Source of the DNA: Opisthocomus hoazin | Lineage: Eukaryota; Chordata; Aves; Opisthocomiformes; Opisthocomidae | DNA: 64,000 nt | NCBI RefSeq assembly: GCF_030867145.1 | Contig: NC_134414.1 | Span: forward strand, 126,988,465-127,052,464 | Direction: 5' to 3' | Shown here: piece after piece, positions 1 to 12,500 of the stretch | Position numbering within the stretch: the stretch's first letter is position 1 | Layout of the letters: each line of letters starts with the position of its first letter | Translations under genes and position numbers: made by a program | Notes under the pieces: generated by a model | The model's input: only the letters and a program-made list of their open reading frames with translations | Database searches by the model: none | What the model was told of the DNA's origin: nothing

Positions 1-866
1 AACTCCTGTCTTACAACCTAGAACGACACTTTAAAAAAAAATAAAATAACAAAACACCAAAAAAACACAAAACACACAGAGAAAATTGTTTGACTTTGTG
101 ACTCTCAAGTCAGCTTTTGAGCCACTATAATCCCCCAGCCATTTTTCATCAGAAAAGCAACTTAGGCAATCCATACATTTATTTGATTACCTAAGTTCAG
201 GTCTTTTCTTTATCGAATAGAATATCATTTTCTCCATATATATTCTCCAGCTTGTCAGGCTCATTTATAAATAAGTCCCTCTTTCTATCGTGTGACTCAT
301 TTGCTATTTCATAAGCATTTTCTCTAATCCACCACTTGGATCATTAACAAAAATTATGAGACAGATACTGGCAGAAGGACAACAAAAATATACTTCCGTT
401 TGATAGTGAGTCATTGGCAGTCATTCTCTGGAAACATTTTTCTGTATTTTTTCTCACCGTGTTTCCTTTACTTACTGAGAAGTTTGCCACATAAGCCAAT
501 GTCAAAGCACAACTTCTCTATTTAACCTTTCATAGCAGAGAACTAAAACAAAATAAAAAACTCCATGCTGGCTTTTAATACCTTTTTCACTGTTTACAAG
601 TAGTTTACTTTGACTACTTATTTAATTTGGGGGGGGGGCTAAGTTTTACTTGTAGATTGTTGTAAAATTCCCTTCTGTATTTTTCCATTATCCCACTTTA
701 TAGAGCTGCATTACAGAACCTCTTCTATAGACTTTTAGATCTTCACCTACATTCTTCATTATGACCTTTAAGAGAGTCACTAGTATTTAAGAGATAATTT
801 CAGCCAGTATCTAAACTTCCTAGAAAAAACTGTTTACAGGAGAACACAAGAGATTATTGCCCTACC

Positions 867-949
867 GAAATCTAATTCATCATTACCATCTAAGCAGCCT
901 TTCCAGCCTTCAGACTGATTGCGTGAATAACACATGTTCTACCTGCACA
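867..949 (-). pseudogene. broken LDLa exon of the ST14-like gene
   Basis: Minus-strand remnant of an LDL-receptor class A module. From 949 it reads CAGRTCVIHAIS; after a frame change it reads SEGWKGCLDGNDELDF. The first two cysteines keep the C-x4-C spacing. The second to fourth retained positions are 35 nt apart where an intact module has 36, a 1-nt deletion. The expected third cysteine is Ser (TCT) and the last is Phe (TTC), each one base from a Cys codon. The acidic end CLDGNDEL still fits the calcium-binding site. It lies where the first LDLa exon after CUB2 should be. Confidence 0.55.
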
Positions 950-950
950 T

Positions 951-3401
951 CTAAGGACAAGCCAGAAAAATAGGAAGTTATTGGCACTAGAAATGCTGTT
1001 GCAGTCTAGATGCATTAACGCAGGACTGTACCATGAAGAAATATTAAAATGGCTATTGAACACCAAAGCTAGTGTAATTTATAAACTAAATTGAATGTTT
1101 AAAAAGGAAATGCTATCTTACTTGGCATTATCTGCCAAAGATTTTTATCAAGCAGTCTGAATTAAACAAGTCAATATTCACCTAAATGGACTTAGAAAAT
1201 TAAATTCACACTCACTGTCTCACTCTAAGGGTTCAAAGGGATTCAGCACAGATAGATAAGTGCTACCAATGACTGAACACCTCATCAATTTGTTAAGGTA
1301 ATGTATTTTACACAGGAACATCTAAGGAGAGGAGAAGAAATAAAAAGTAGTCAAAACTAGGCATTCTCCTTAATATTAGAAATACAAATTTGCTGACATT
1401 AAAATGTTGTAGAAATTCATCTCTGTGCTACTGTACTCCAACTTCATGTTTGACATGAAGTACTTTATCAAATACTTATCAAATCTAGCAATTTCATTAT
1501 GAAACAACCTTTCACCAACAATTTCTTTCACTTTCACTTAAACTGACAACTGGTATCAATGTCAAGGTGTTTCTTTGCAATATATAAAAAATGTTTGTTC
1601 TTTTCCACTTTTTCAGATGTGCCACCAAAAATAAAATAAAACAAGAAAAGCCCAACATAATCTGTTTAAGAACAAGTAGTCAAAAGATCTCCTCTTCCTG
1701 TCCAAATCAAGTCAGCTTAAACTTTTTCCCCCTCTAGCACCACAGCAAATTAACAGCTAAATTAGATTGAAGGACCAAACACATTTGTCCCACATCAATT
1801 TAATCAGTTCCAATCTGGAGCCATTTAGTCCTCTTCACTGCCTTGCCTGTGACGCCAGGAAGGAAAACACACACGACCCAGCCAGCACTAGCTCCAAGCA
1901 GGAGTCTCTCTATGTTCTCCTCACCTTTGCCTGAAGTTATTCAGCTGATGGTTGGCATTTGCTTCCCAGGTCAATTCAGAGCAGCACCTCTGATTTTTAA
2001 TAACATTGCTTTGGTGGCTCCCAGCAGTGAGAAGCAGCTAATCTGAGTTGGGTGACTGCAGCTACTAAAGATGTGGGAGAAAATGAATATATTTATCCCC
2101 CCTCCCTCTTACTATTGCTGTAGGCCAGGCTGTTGTGGAAGACCAGTGGTCTCAATACATTCTGCTCTCTCAGATAGCCCTCCACAAATGCCTTTACTGC
2201 ATCAAATTGATACTGATACATCACAGCTAATCTACCCCTCCTGGTGAGTTTCAAGATTAAGATTGTGACTAAGGATTGATTACATGACTTTGAGCCATCT
2301 GCTTGTTGGCTCAGTGCTAGAAACAGAGCAGAGCACAGAAAGTAAAGGCTTGTACACACAATAAGGGCTGGGGATTTTCTCTGCGGAAAAAGGTATTCTT
2401 AGACTTTGAACTGTTTTTGAGGCAGTAACCAGGGTAACCACAGGACATGATATAGTTTGTAATTCTTTCCAGTAGGAGACACATATTGGTGGAAAAATAA
2501 ATCCCTGAAGATGAGCCTATAGAATGACTGACTACAAAATCTGCCACTTCTTTCTAATGAAAGTATCCATATCAGAGACCTTAACACACAGATACTTCTA
2601 AGTGAGCAACAAACAGAACTGCACTCATTTGAGCAAGCTGAGGATCTGAAGAGGTTTCACAAACTGAACTGAGCTCTCAGAATCACAGGGAACTTTAGCT
2701 ACCTAGACATTAATCAGGTAAAGGAAAGAATGCATTTACAATAAATAACTTGCAGATTTATTTTTTCTAAGAACTGTCAAAAGTAAATATGTGTATCTAT
2801 CTCTTGAAAAGCCCTGTGCCACCCCTTGGAAGCCCCACCAAAATCTAACACTGGTCCAGAACTGCATCGGCTGGGGAGTCAGGAAAGGTCTAGAAGAAAG
2901 CCAGTCTTGTATCTGCAACACCTGCTAGCAAGGGGTCCTCACTGACTCCCAGTGAAAACTTAAATAGTTTGTCTAAACCTGGAACCTGATCCAGAGCGTG
3001 TTGGGTTGTGGTTTTAGAGAAGACTAACTATTCATGGTTACCTCCTGTGGCAGAAGAGTCATGCCTGGAGGCTTTCTGCCATACTGTTATCATGTTGCTA
3101 TTTTAAGATGTTAGCAAAATGCCAAATAATTAGATCTACAGAAACTGGGAAATTTTACTTTTACTTCCCACTTTACAGAAGTGTTTTTAAGAGTTAGAAA
3201 ACAAGTACTAGCTTCTAAATGCATCTTTTATCTAATTTTGTACATCTATTTGTTCAAGTAAATACATAATAACATTTTAAATATTTGTCTCGCAATTAGG
3301 TTAAGGAAAAAAGGCAGGTTGATTTGTGTGTGGTTTGTTTGTCAAGCACGGTTTCTCAAAGGTTTCTCTTTAGGAATTAAAGTATGTGCTTATTCACTTA
3401 C
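951..3401. other. 3' intron-like DNA of the ST14-like gene, no intact exon
   Basis: AT-rich sequence with short open frames only. I looked on the minus strand for the C-x-D-x-x-D-E pattern of LDLa modules and for IVGG, AAHC and GDSGG of the protease and found none. A homopolymer run of G is at 631-639, further left. Confidence 0.5.
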
Positions 3402-3535
3402 GGTCCGTGTGACTGAAGGCTTTGTATTCCATGTAAAACCCTCTGTGGGTGACCAGTTCATCAGAATGAAAGTTGATTGCGACAGAATAACCATATTCTC
3501 TGTTTCTGTTGCTTTCTGAAAGAGCTTTACAGTAT
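3402..3535 (-). CDS. ST14-like exon 11 (CUB2, end)
   Basis: 134 nt, phase 2 to 1. Begins RYCKALSESN with the fourth CUB2 cysteine, then VAINFHSDELVTHRGFYMEY, the counterpart of the ST14 FHSDxxxxxxGFxxEY strand. The acceptor is the CTGGCTAG just before 3535; a stronger-looking CTTTCAG 25 nt inside would break the frame. The donor is GTAAGT, so splicing onward is expected. Confidence 0.9.
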
Positions 3536-6500
3536 CTAGCCAGGCAAAAGTAAGAAGAATTAATTTCTGACCAAACTGACCACTACCATCCAGCTACCTT
3601 TCCCTTCACTGAAGGGTACCAATGCCAAAAAGCTTTAAAACAATATAATAAAGATCAGCTATTCTTCAGTGTTAAAAGAAGCCAACAGAAGTAATAGCAA
3701 GCCGATTTACAAATGCCTTCCACTCCACAACTTCTCTGGCAGTAGCAGACTTTGAAAAAAAAAACTACAGCAACATGAACAATGTCAGAATCTACCTTAC
3801 AAATACAAATGTCTTCTAGGCATGCTTGATTTTAGATTTCCCTTTAGGTTTGCAAACCCAAAGGCTACAAACCCAGTAATGGAATCATACGGCCAAACCC
3901 AACAGTTGTTCTGAGTTTCAATACACTCTCGAGACACATTGTATTTTTGGGTTTGGTTGGGGGTTTTTCTGGGGGGTGGGAAGGGGGGACGTGGGTGGTG
4001 GTGGTGATGTTTGTCTGCTTTAAGCACAGACATTGCAATTTGTCTTACAGAAAACAATTACAATCACTGAAGAGTAAGTGGTATAGAAAATGAAACTTCA
4101 GATGTTGCAAGCTCTGTACCCATGTCAAGACTATTGCCAGGAATTTACCATCCAACTGCAGCTGAATAAAATGCTGTAGTTGTCTATGCCATTGCTCGTA
4201 AGGGGAACAACAAAGTAAGTAACTGCCTAACACCATGGAAAAAGCAGGACGCTTAAATTAACATAATGACAAATGTTCAGTACTAGGTCAGGATTAAGAA
4301 CATTATTCTGCTGAAATTCAATGGAAGCATGCCAATTTTTGTTGAAATGTATCTTTCCGTAATGGAAGCAGTGAGACATTTTCTCTGAAGTACAGTATGT
4401 TGCGCAGAGCATCAAAGTGCAGATTTACATGTCAGAAAATAGTGTATTCACTCACCTAACTCCATCAATTTCTAACCAATCTTTATCACATTTACTGGAC
4501 CCTGGAGACTTCTCTTGAATTTGTATCACGAGGATTTTTAATGAGAGCTTGTAGCCAGGTAAAGGTGCCTAAAAATCAAAGGATAAATATCCTGACACAC
4601 ACATCCACATAATGAAAAGCCTGTGCTTCTAAGATGGTAAACCTTTGTTATCAGATTGAAAATACTGTATTTTTAATTATGTAGATCAGCACCTTTGAAG
4701 AACAAAAAAAGCTGCTATTTTAAACACATATAGAAATAATTTTAGACCTGACTTTGGCCAGACTGTGCCAGATAAAGGAATGTAAGCCTTCCTGCAGCCA
4801 GCACAAAGCACTATATCTCAGGTTCATGCTGTGGGTGCACTGCCAAGTGTTCCAGTAGGTCAAATAAGAGATTTAAGATGTCTATGGCAGCTGGTCACTC
4901 AACTCCATTAGTTATGACCTCTCTGTTTTAAAAAGCATTTTTCTTCCCTTTCCTGCATATAGATGAGAGTTTTGTGCTACAATCTGCTAATAATTTCCAC
5001 TGAACAGATAAAAGGTAGAGATTGCTACCAACTCATAGACATGAAGAGAATCATCATCCAAGGAAAGCCAAAACAGTAGTTAAATGCTTAATGGAGCAAC
5101 AGATAAACACATCAGGAAGCTGGTGGAAATCATGAGGAGACTTTAAGTCTTGCCAAAGGGCTTGCTGGAAATCTGGAGCTGAATTTCTGAGGCAGATAAG
5201 GTCCTATTTCTGCAGAGTTCAGGGAAATACAGTATGGTATCCATCATACAAGGCGTGATTTACGTGACCATTTTTTCTTTCTGGCATAGCAGCAAAGACC
5301 TGACTACTAAAAATTTTCTCTAGCTTCTAGGACTTGTCATCTTACCCATTACATTTTTTCTGTCTTGAATAATACTCAAACTTTCAGAAGCTGGCAATGT
5401 TTCCCTCCCATAGCTGGTACTTGTACACAGGACAGGAAAGAAATGAGTGCCTGAGAAGAATTCAGGTGCAGTGGTCTTAGTATGTTTTCCTGCCATTTCA
5501 CCCACATCGAAAAACATTTCTCCCAATTTTATGTCTATGTCACATAAAGCAAAGTCATCACTACTCAGATGAGTTCCCAGTACTTACTCTGATGATCCAG
5601 CTGCAGTCAATGTTTGGTGGGTAGTAACTTGGGTAATAAGGGGAACTCAGTGTCCCGTTCCAGGAAATATAATGACCACCACACACTGGGAGAGAAAGAA
5701 GTCAGCAAGGAACACAATTATCTCACGGGGCTTTAGTGCAAAGCCTGCTTCACTTGCTAGGACCCTTCTCTGTATACAGAGTTAGAAGAATGGGTTGTGA
5801 CAGCATTAAACTCAGGTTTAGCCTGCATTAACAGAAAAATCGAGTAACTTCCACTTCCCCATCATGCTGAATTTCTCTTATTTTTGAATCAAATTACATT
5901 TAAGGATAAGTACTAAACACTTCTGACTGAAGTTTTTTTAAAAAAAACATTCTTTCATAGTAAGTGGAAGAAGCAATTACATGTGGACACAACAGACCTC
6001 CCCCTTCTAATTTACTTCTGACCTTTCTGCACACATTTTCAAAAATTAGAAAGTAACCAGCCCAGTGAAGTGAAACCTCTGATGAATTTCACGTAAACCA
6101 GGAAGTTTGTGTGTCAGTTCTCAGTCTAAAAATTCATGCCACATTTGAACAATATTTTTGAGGTGTTATTTTCCACCAAGAACTCTCCTAGACATCCAGT
6201 CCTTAGTGCTTTCTGTTCCCTTTAGGTAACATAGCAAATGCAAATATGACTATAACAGAAATTAAGACACTTTTGAAAACAGCAAAATTTTATGGCAATA
6301 CCTTGGCTATACGTCACTTGGAGTGTCCGTCTGCAGAACAATGAAGCAATTCTAATTTTTAATGTGTGTGGGATGAGTATTTGCCTAAGCAGCATCCACA
6401 GAGACATAAGCCGAAATGTGTAATTTTTGGAGAAGTTTATCCCTTATGATTTGTTCCACAAGTGAAAAAATTGTCACTCAGTTAATTGTCAAAATTCTTT

Positions 6501-9500
6501 CACTTAGACCTTACCAAACAACTGTGGCTAAACTTTCACTTGTGAAGCCCCTGTATCTCCTGTAAAATACTACAGTTTATCATTATTCAAAATCTTTCAC
6601 TAATTACAGAGAACTCCTGGCAAAATTCATCATAGTCCATAGGTTTGGAATATACTTCTCGGGTCTTGAATACACTTTTCTCATACAGTTGACTACACTG
6701 TACAACGCTTTCAGAAAAATGTCAAAGACATATTAGAAGTGTTTGCCCTTGTTTTCCATTTTCATTAGACACACATTCCCCAAGCTGGGAATAGAATCAC
6801 AAAACTAATACAAGTGCTGTTTGGGGGCTGGGGCTGTCTAGCTTTGCCTAGATATCTAGTGCCCGTAGTGCTATCTGGCTGGCTGCGCTGCTACCACTGC
6901 TACTCATGTAGTAAGACTAATGTCTGGGAAGTATGGCTTGGGCAGTAATCAGGAAGACAAAAAAATCTCCCAGATCAAAGGACAGTCTCTATTCTGTGTT
7001 CGGTTCTCAGACTTTGAGACGTTGAGGGTTGGACTAGATGACCCACAGCGGTCCCTTCCAACCCCTACTATTCTGTGATTCTGTGATTCTGTGAAGTGGA
7101 TCAAAATGACAATTCTCTGACTTACATGCCAATGTTCGACCCCCACCCCTCCCCCCGGTGCACTCTGGCAATATCAGCTTTTTTAGAGGCAACAACAGGA
7201 ATAAGTGTGCTTACATCAGATGCTTGTTTTTATTAGTTACTTACTGAGTTTAGGAATGGCTTGAAAGTGAGCTTTTAATACGTGGCTTTCTTCTCTTCGG
7301 TCCAGTGAGAAGGTAAGCAGCATTACATTACTTGATGAAGTTAAACGTACAACAGGAGTAGTCCAGGCCCCAGGTCCACACCATCTGAAACATTACAAAA
7401 ACTGCATTAAATAAAAATTCCCACACTCCAGTAATCTTTGCTGAGAAACTGGACAGAAGTAACACTGATCCGGTCATCAGTGTTTCAGAGGTATTCCCTT
7501 GGCTGCCACTTCCCTTTTAGTCTCCACTCATTTGATACTACATGGGATGCTAGAGTTTCCCAGCATCGAGGCTGAGTCATTCAGGGTCAACGTCACAGAC
7601 ATTCTTGCCTAATAGGTGCCCTGGAGTTTTCAGACCTGTAGAAGTATCAAAAAGGCAGTGCCAGTTTATGCTACTACAGTAGTGACAGTCGTACTGGGTA
7701 GTAGTGGGTAGCACTGAAAAGACAGCAAGTGCCAGTGCAGCACCTATGCACAGATCACAAACCCAAAGCATTTCCAATCTATTAACATTCAGCTTGGTTT
7801 CATGTCACAAGAGCTGTCACAAAAGACGTGGAGCCCCATGCAGGGCAACTATTTCTTCTTATTTTTCTCATTTTGTTTAAGTAATGAGGAGTTAATGTAT
7901 ATCCTGAAGCTTAAATACCATCACTTGTAATTTGAGATGCTGTTTCTTGCATCTTTTTACATTTAGTTCTTACATTTTTGCTTTTATATTTCTTCCATAT
8001 TGAAATCCACATGATATTTTGGATTTCTTTTCATTAATTTACAAATCCGCATGTGAAAATTTTCTAACAGCTTTCTATTTTTCCATGCACAGCAAATTAA
8101 AACAATTAAGATCAGACCTCTCAGTAAGAACGTATTTCCATCACACCCCTGCATCAAGTTCTTTAACATGTCACTGAGATCGAGGGTGGCAGTATTAAAA
8201 CAAATTTTTGAACCTTAAAATGAAAGTAGCCCTCTTCTGCTTGTAGCAGTCTATTCCCTGCTCCCATTTCATGTGAGACACTAGACAATGGATCTTTGAT
8301 TTGCTTCTCTTTTGCAGACCTTATTAAATCCTTTTTATCATAATACCTGTCAATTCCTTTACAAAATGAACAATTTGAGTTCCCTCCCCACTGCCACATG
8401 GAAATTTTTTAGCACTTCTTCTTCTACCGAGTTGACAGCCTGGCTTGTCTTCTAGCTGTACATTTTGTCACAGTAGCATCAGAAAAGTAAGGCAAGAACA
8501 TATGAGAAGAGTTGTCCACGTGAGACACCTACTTTCACAGCACCTCTCACAATCTCTGCTCGCTCACTCTTTAGTACTTGTCACTGAAGAGCTGTATTAC
8601 TGCAGTTTACAGAAACTGATGAGAATCTTTTTAGTCACAGTGGGTGCTTCTAGAACTGGATGTCAAGGAATGATGCCTATAATACAATAATTCCTGGCCT
8701 TTATGGACATTGGAGATATTATTCTTAGTTTTACTGCATCTGTCTCAAGTATGTTACTAGCTGCTTTTAGCTTAGGTAGAAAACTAATACGCATACGCAA
8801 AAACACATCTTTGCTAGGCTGGCAATAAAAGTAACCTAAAAAGTTGACTTGTTGGAGGTACCATAGAGCTTTTAACATCGTTTTAGTCACCAAATTCTGT
8901 TCCAGTTCTTTGACAGACAGACATCAATGCACTTTCTTGAACTTTCGGTCTTACAGTTTACTGCAGTAATGTTCTCTGAATGTTACATCGTACACCTCTG
9001 TTGGTTTTGCCAGCTTCCAGGTGCTTCCTTGCATGTGAGCAGCTGCACTTCTGGTTCCTAAAAAGCTGAACCATTGCTAACAACACACAACAGAGTAACA
9101 GTCCCATCAATAACCCATACTTAGCAGCAGAGCAGATGCAGCCCAGCATCAGGAACGGCATTCTCCATGCTACGCTGCCATCTGAGACTAACTCCTTACT
9201 AACACCCTGTGCTCATTCTGTGCCTGGCTTTCTCATAGTCTACCAACAATGGCAAGCTCTTGTACCTTGCTGCATAAGGAAAAAGACAAAAGTCTGTTAA
9301 TAGAGCTGAAGAGGACTACCTACTCATTTGAAACAAGGTAAAGCACTACTAAATAAGTGCATTTCAGACACTTCTAACTGAATCTGCATGCTCATCTAAT
9401 CTTTTCCTATAAGCTCTTAAAAAAAAAATTCCCCTCTTGAAACCATCCATCCTTAGAGTCTAAAAACTTATTTATTTATTTTGTTAATGAAGACAAGTTC

Positions 9501-12500
9501 ATGGTGGATAACGTGTCCACACATGAAATCTGACTCTGGAAAGTGGGAGCAGTGTGGCCACTGAAGGTTACAAGATCTGATCTCACTTATGTAAATGGAC
9601 TACACAGTGACTCGGGGGATGCAGCCTTTCCTAGACAACACCCTTGTTATGAACAAGGATTTGCCTGTAACTGGACATATGTTTTCTAAAAGTAATGGAA
9701 TACAATAGTCTAAAAAAGATAAAGTCTGTGTCTTTCTGAGTTGTGACAGTAACTGCATGCAATTGAAACCAGTAAAAATTAGTCATAATGTAGAATAAAA
9801 CCCACAGGAAATTATAATTCATTGGGGGGAGGGGAAATAATATGGAAGACCATTTTATTACAGCCTCATGCAAGATTTTTAATTAAGTTCTATTAGAGTC
9901 TTACATTTTGAAAGCCTGTTAGATGTAATTTTGATATCGCAACTGTTTCAGAGAGTTTCTGTACAGCTCAGTAAAACATCTTTGTTCTGTACTATCATAC
10001 CTTGTAATGATCTTGTTCTGCAGAGGAAGAAGGAAATCATATGCTGATAAGTGGTGTGATGCACAGCTCTCTGGAGTAACACCATGCAAAGTGATAACTA
10101 CCAGTCTCACCACATAGTTAGAAGGAACTCGCAGTCTCCATTGATAAAAAGACTTTTTGGGATTCATCAGAGTTAGAGTCCTGTTGTTACCTGGCTTGGC
10201 ATACAGGTCAAAGGATACTGCTATACAAAAGAAGCTAGATCAGTGGCTGAAAAACTGTTATGTTGAAAGATAAATTAAGTTATCGGACAAAATTTCAGAA
10301 GAGGCAGCAACAATCACCTACCCACACTTCTTGGCTACTCTAATCTCCTCTTGCCTTACTTTTACAAGTCTATTCCCTTTTCCCTATCAGGCTGCTTCAC
10401 CTTCTCCCCCTACTCTGGCCAAGGAACCACAACACCTCGCCACCACTGGCTCATCATACACTCAGCAAACAGCAGGGGACTTCGCTGCAACTGCCACCAT
10501 CTCTGCTTGACCTACTGCTTTTCCTTTTGCCATTTTATCTTCACCTGTCCGTGCAATAAGAACAGTAAAAACATGAAGCAAATCTTGAGGTGCACTTAAT
10601 ATGGAGAAATCAGGCAAAGGGAATTAAAGCTCTACAGTATTTAACTGATCACTGACTATGAATAACCAAAATTATCTAGTCACAAGGCTAATAAATTATG
10701 CAAAATTTTATATGGTAGCTTTTTAAAAGATGCCAAGAAAAGCAGACACAGCTCATTGCAATTCAGTGGGAACTATTAAATTTCAACCATTCTAGTCAGA
10801 ACATCAGAATAAAAGCTGCAAGGCATTTTCATATCACCCTTTATTGGAAGCGCAGGCCAGGGAGATCCCTGGTCTGATTTAGTTAGCAGGCCCTACAGGT
10901 ACAAGAATAACTGGGAAACTGACATTTTTATGTACAGAGTTTTTTTTCCCCGAAGTGATATCAGTTGGGATTGAACAATTATTACCTGATTTTAGCATCA
11001 CATCATATTCTGTGGAATCTGAAACTGAAATTTGACAACTATCAGCTACAAAAGCCAAAGACACAAACTAGAGAAAGGAAAATAGACAGAATAGGTATTA
11101 AATGACAGGTACATTGTTACCAAAAAGCTCCATTGTAACGAGATCAAAATCTTCCTCCCCAGAAGAACTGAACATGTGAGCTGCTTGTTTACTACTGATT
11201 TCCTTTTGTTCCACTGGGGTTAGTTTTTTAAGAGAAGCAACCATATCTTGTGGTGCCCAGAATGTATTCCAGTAGTAAGCTCGAAGTCCAGACTCTCCTT
11301 CACTGTAGAGGGACAAAAACCATCATAAATACACTCTAATTAGTAATTTGGACATGCTTTCCACTGGTCTGTATTTTTGGTTCTCACAGTTTCATAGCCA
11401 GCTGAACTGCTGTGCAAAATGTTGCAGCTGAACACAGAGGTAAAAACTCTCTTGATGAACAATTGCTTTTTCTGTACAGTAGAAACACCTCAAAAATATG
11501 CTGCTTAAACAGTAACACACTGAAGCTGAAAACTACACCTTATACAAAATCCTTGCAATATTTTTCTGGAATTGGATGTTTCCATCCCTGCTGCATAATT
11601 ATACACTTCTAAGACCATATTACAGTTCTAGACACATTTTCCTTAACATTTTTAATTGAGTCTCACACCATATGACAATATAATTTTATGGCCATATGTT
11701 GATATATTTCACACAATTCTTATTAAAATAAATAACCTATATACATGCCTATATAAAAGTATTACTTAAGTGATTCAGAGATGCAGTCCATCACACTCTT
11801 CCTTTCAACATATCCTGTGAACTGACCATTCAGAAGTTTTCAAAGTCTGTCAGGATAGCAGTAGCCATCTGCTCAATTTATTTATGTTTCTCACTAGGGG
11901 CTCAAGTAGAGTGCCCTACCTAAAATTATACCTATAAGATTTATTTTGAGAAGTTAGAAAGGAACTTCATTTAAATAGACACAACCAAAATAAGATTCTG
12001 AGAGTGGCAGAGAAAAAACCCTGCTGAACTGTGATTTAAAAAATCAAAAGTAGATGAACAGACTACAAAGCAATCCATAAACCAAGGCATGATTAATTAG
12101 ACTTCATTTCTCTCACCGTTTCTATGGGGCAAGACAGAAATCACACCATGAGCTTAGCTCTTAGCTCACATACTTAAGTGCATTTCTGCATTTTTGATTC
12201 CGTGTTATAGATATCTGCATGTTCTTCCAGCTAACTAATTTAAAATGCATGAAAAAAATAAGACAAACACAACTGAATATCTCAAATTCATACCACGTGC
12301 TGGAACAGAACTTACCTGAAAGCAGCCACTACAGACTTCAAGTAGTACTTTCCCAAGGAGCAAGACTCATATGATTCTGCAAACTGATAGTTAAGTAATG
12401 GCAAAAGAAAACATAAAAACAGTTACATGTTAGTGTAACTATAATCTGTTATGCTATAAAGTATTTGTCTTATTACTTCCTTCCCCCTTCCCATATTACA

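Noticed and set aside
140..175. Minus-strand SCFSDEKW as an LDLa trace
   Set aside because: Two residues too short between Cys and SDE and no other cysteine at the right spacing.
2093..2587. Overlapping minus-strand frames near 2.1-2.6 kb as possible LDLa exons
   Set aside because: Cysteine spacing and the acidic motif of LDLa are absent and no acceptor/donor pair fits phase 1.
3319..3519. 66-codon plus-strand open frame
   Set aside because: It lies opposite exon 11 of the ST14-like gene, whose minus-strand frame has CUB homology and good splice sites.
11046..11080. Acceptor CTTTCTCTAG before TTTGTGTC for ST14-like exon 6
   Set aside because: It would put a stop in frame; the downstream GCTTTTGTAG keeps the frame and starts at the conserved ADSC.
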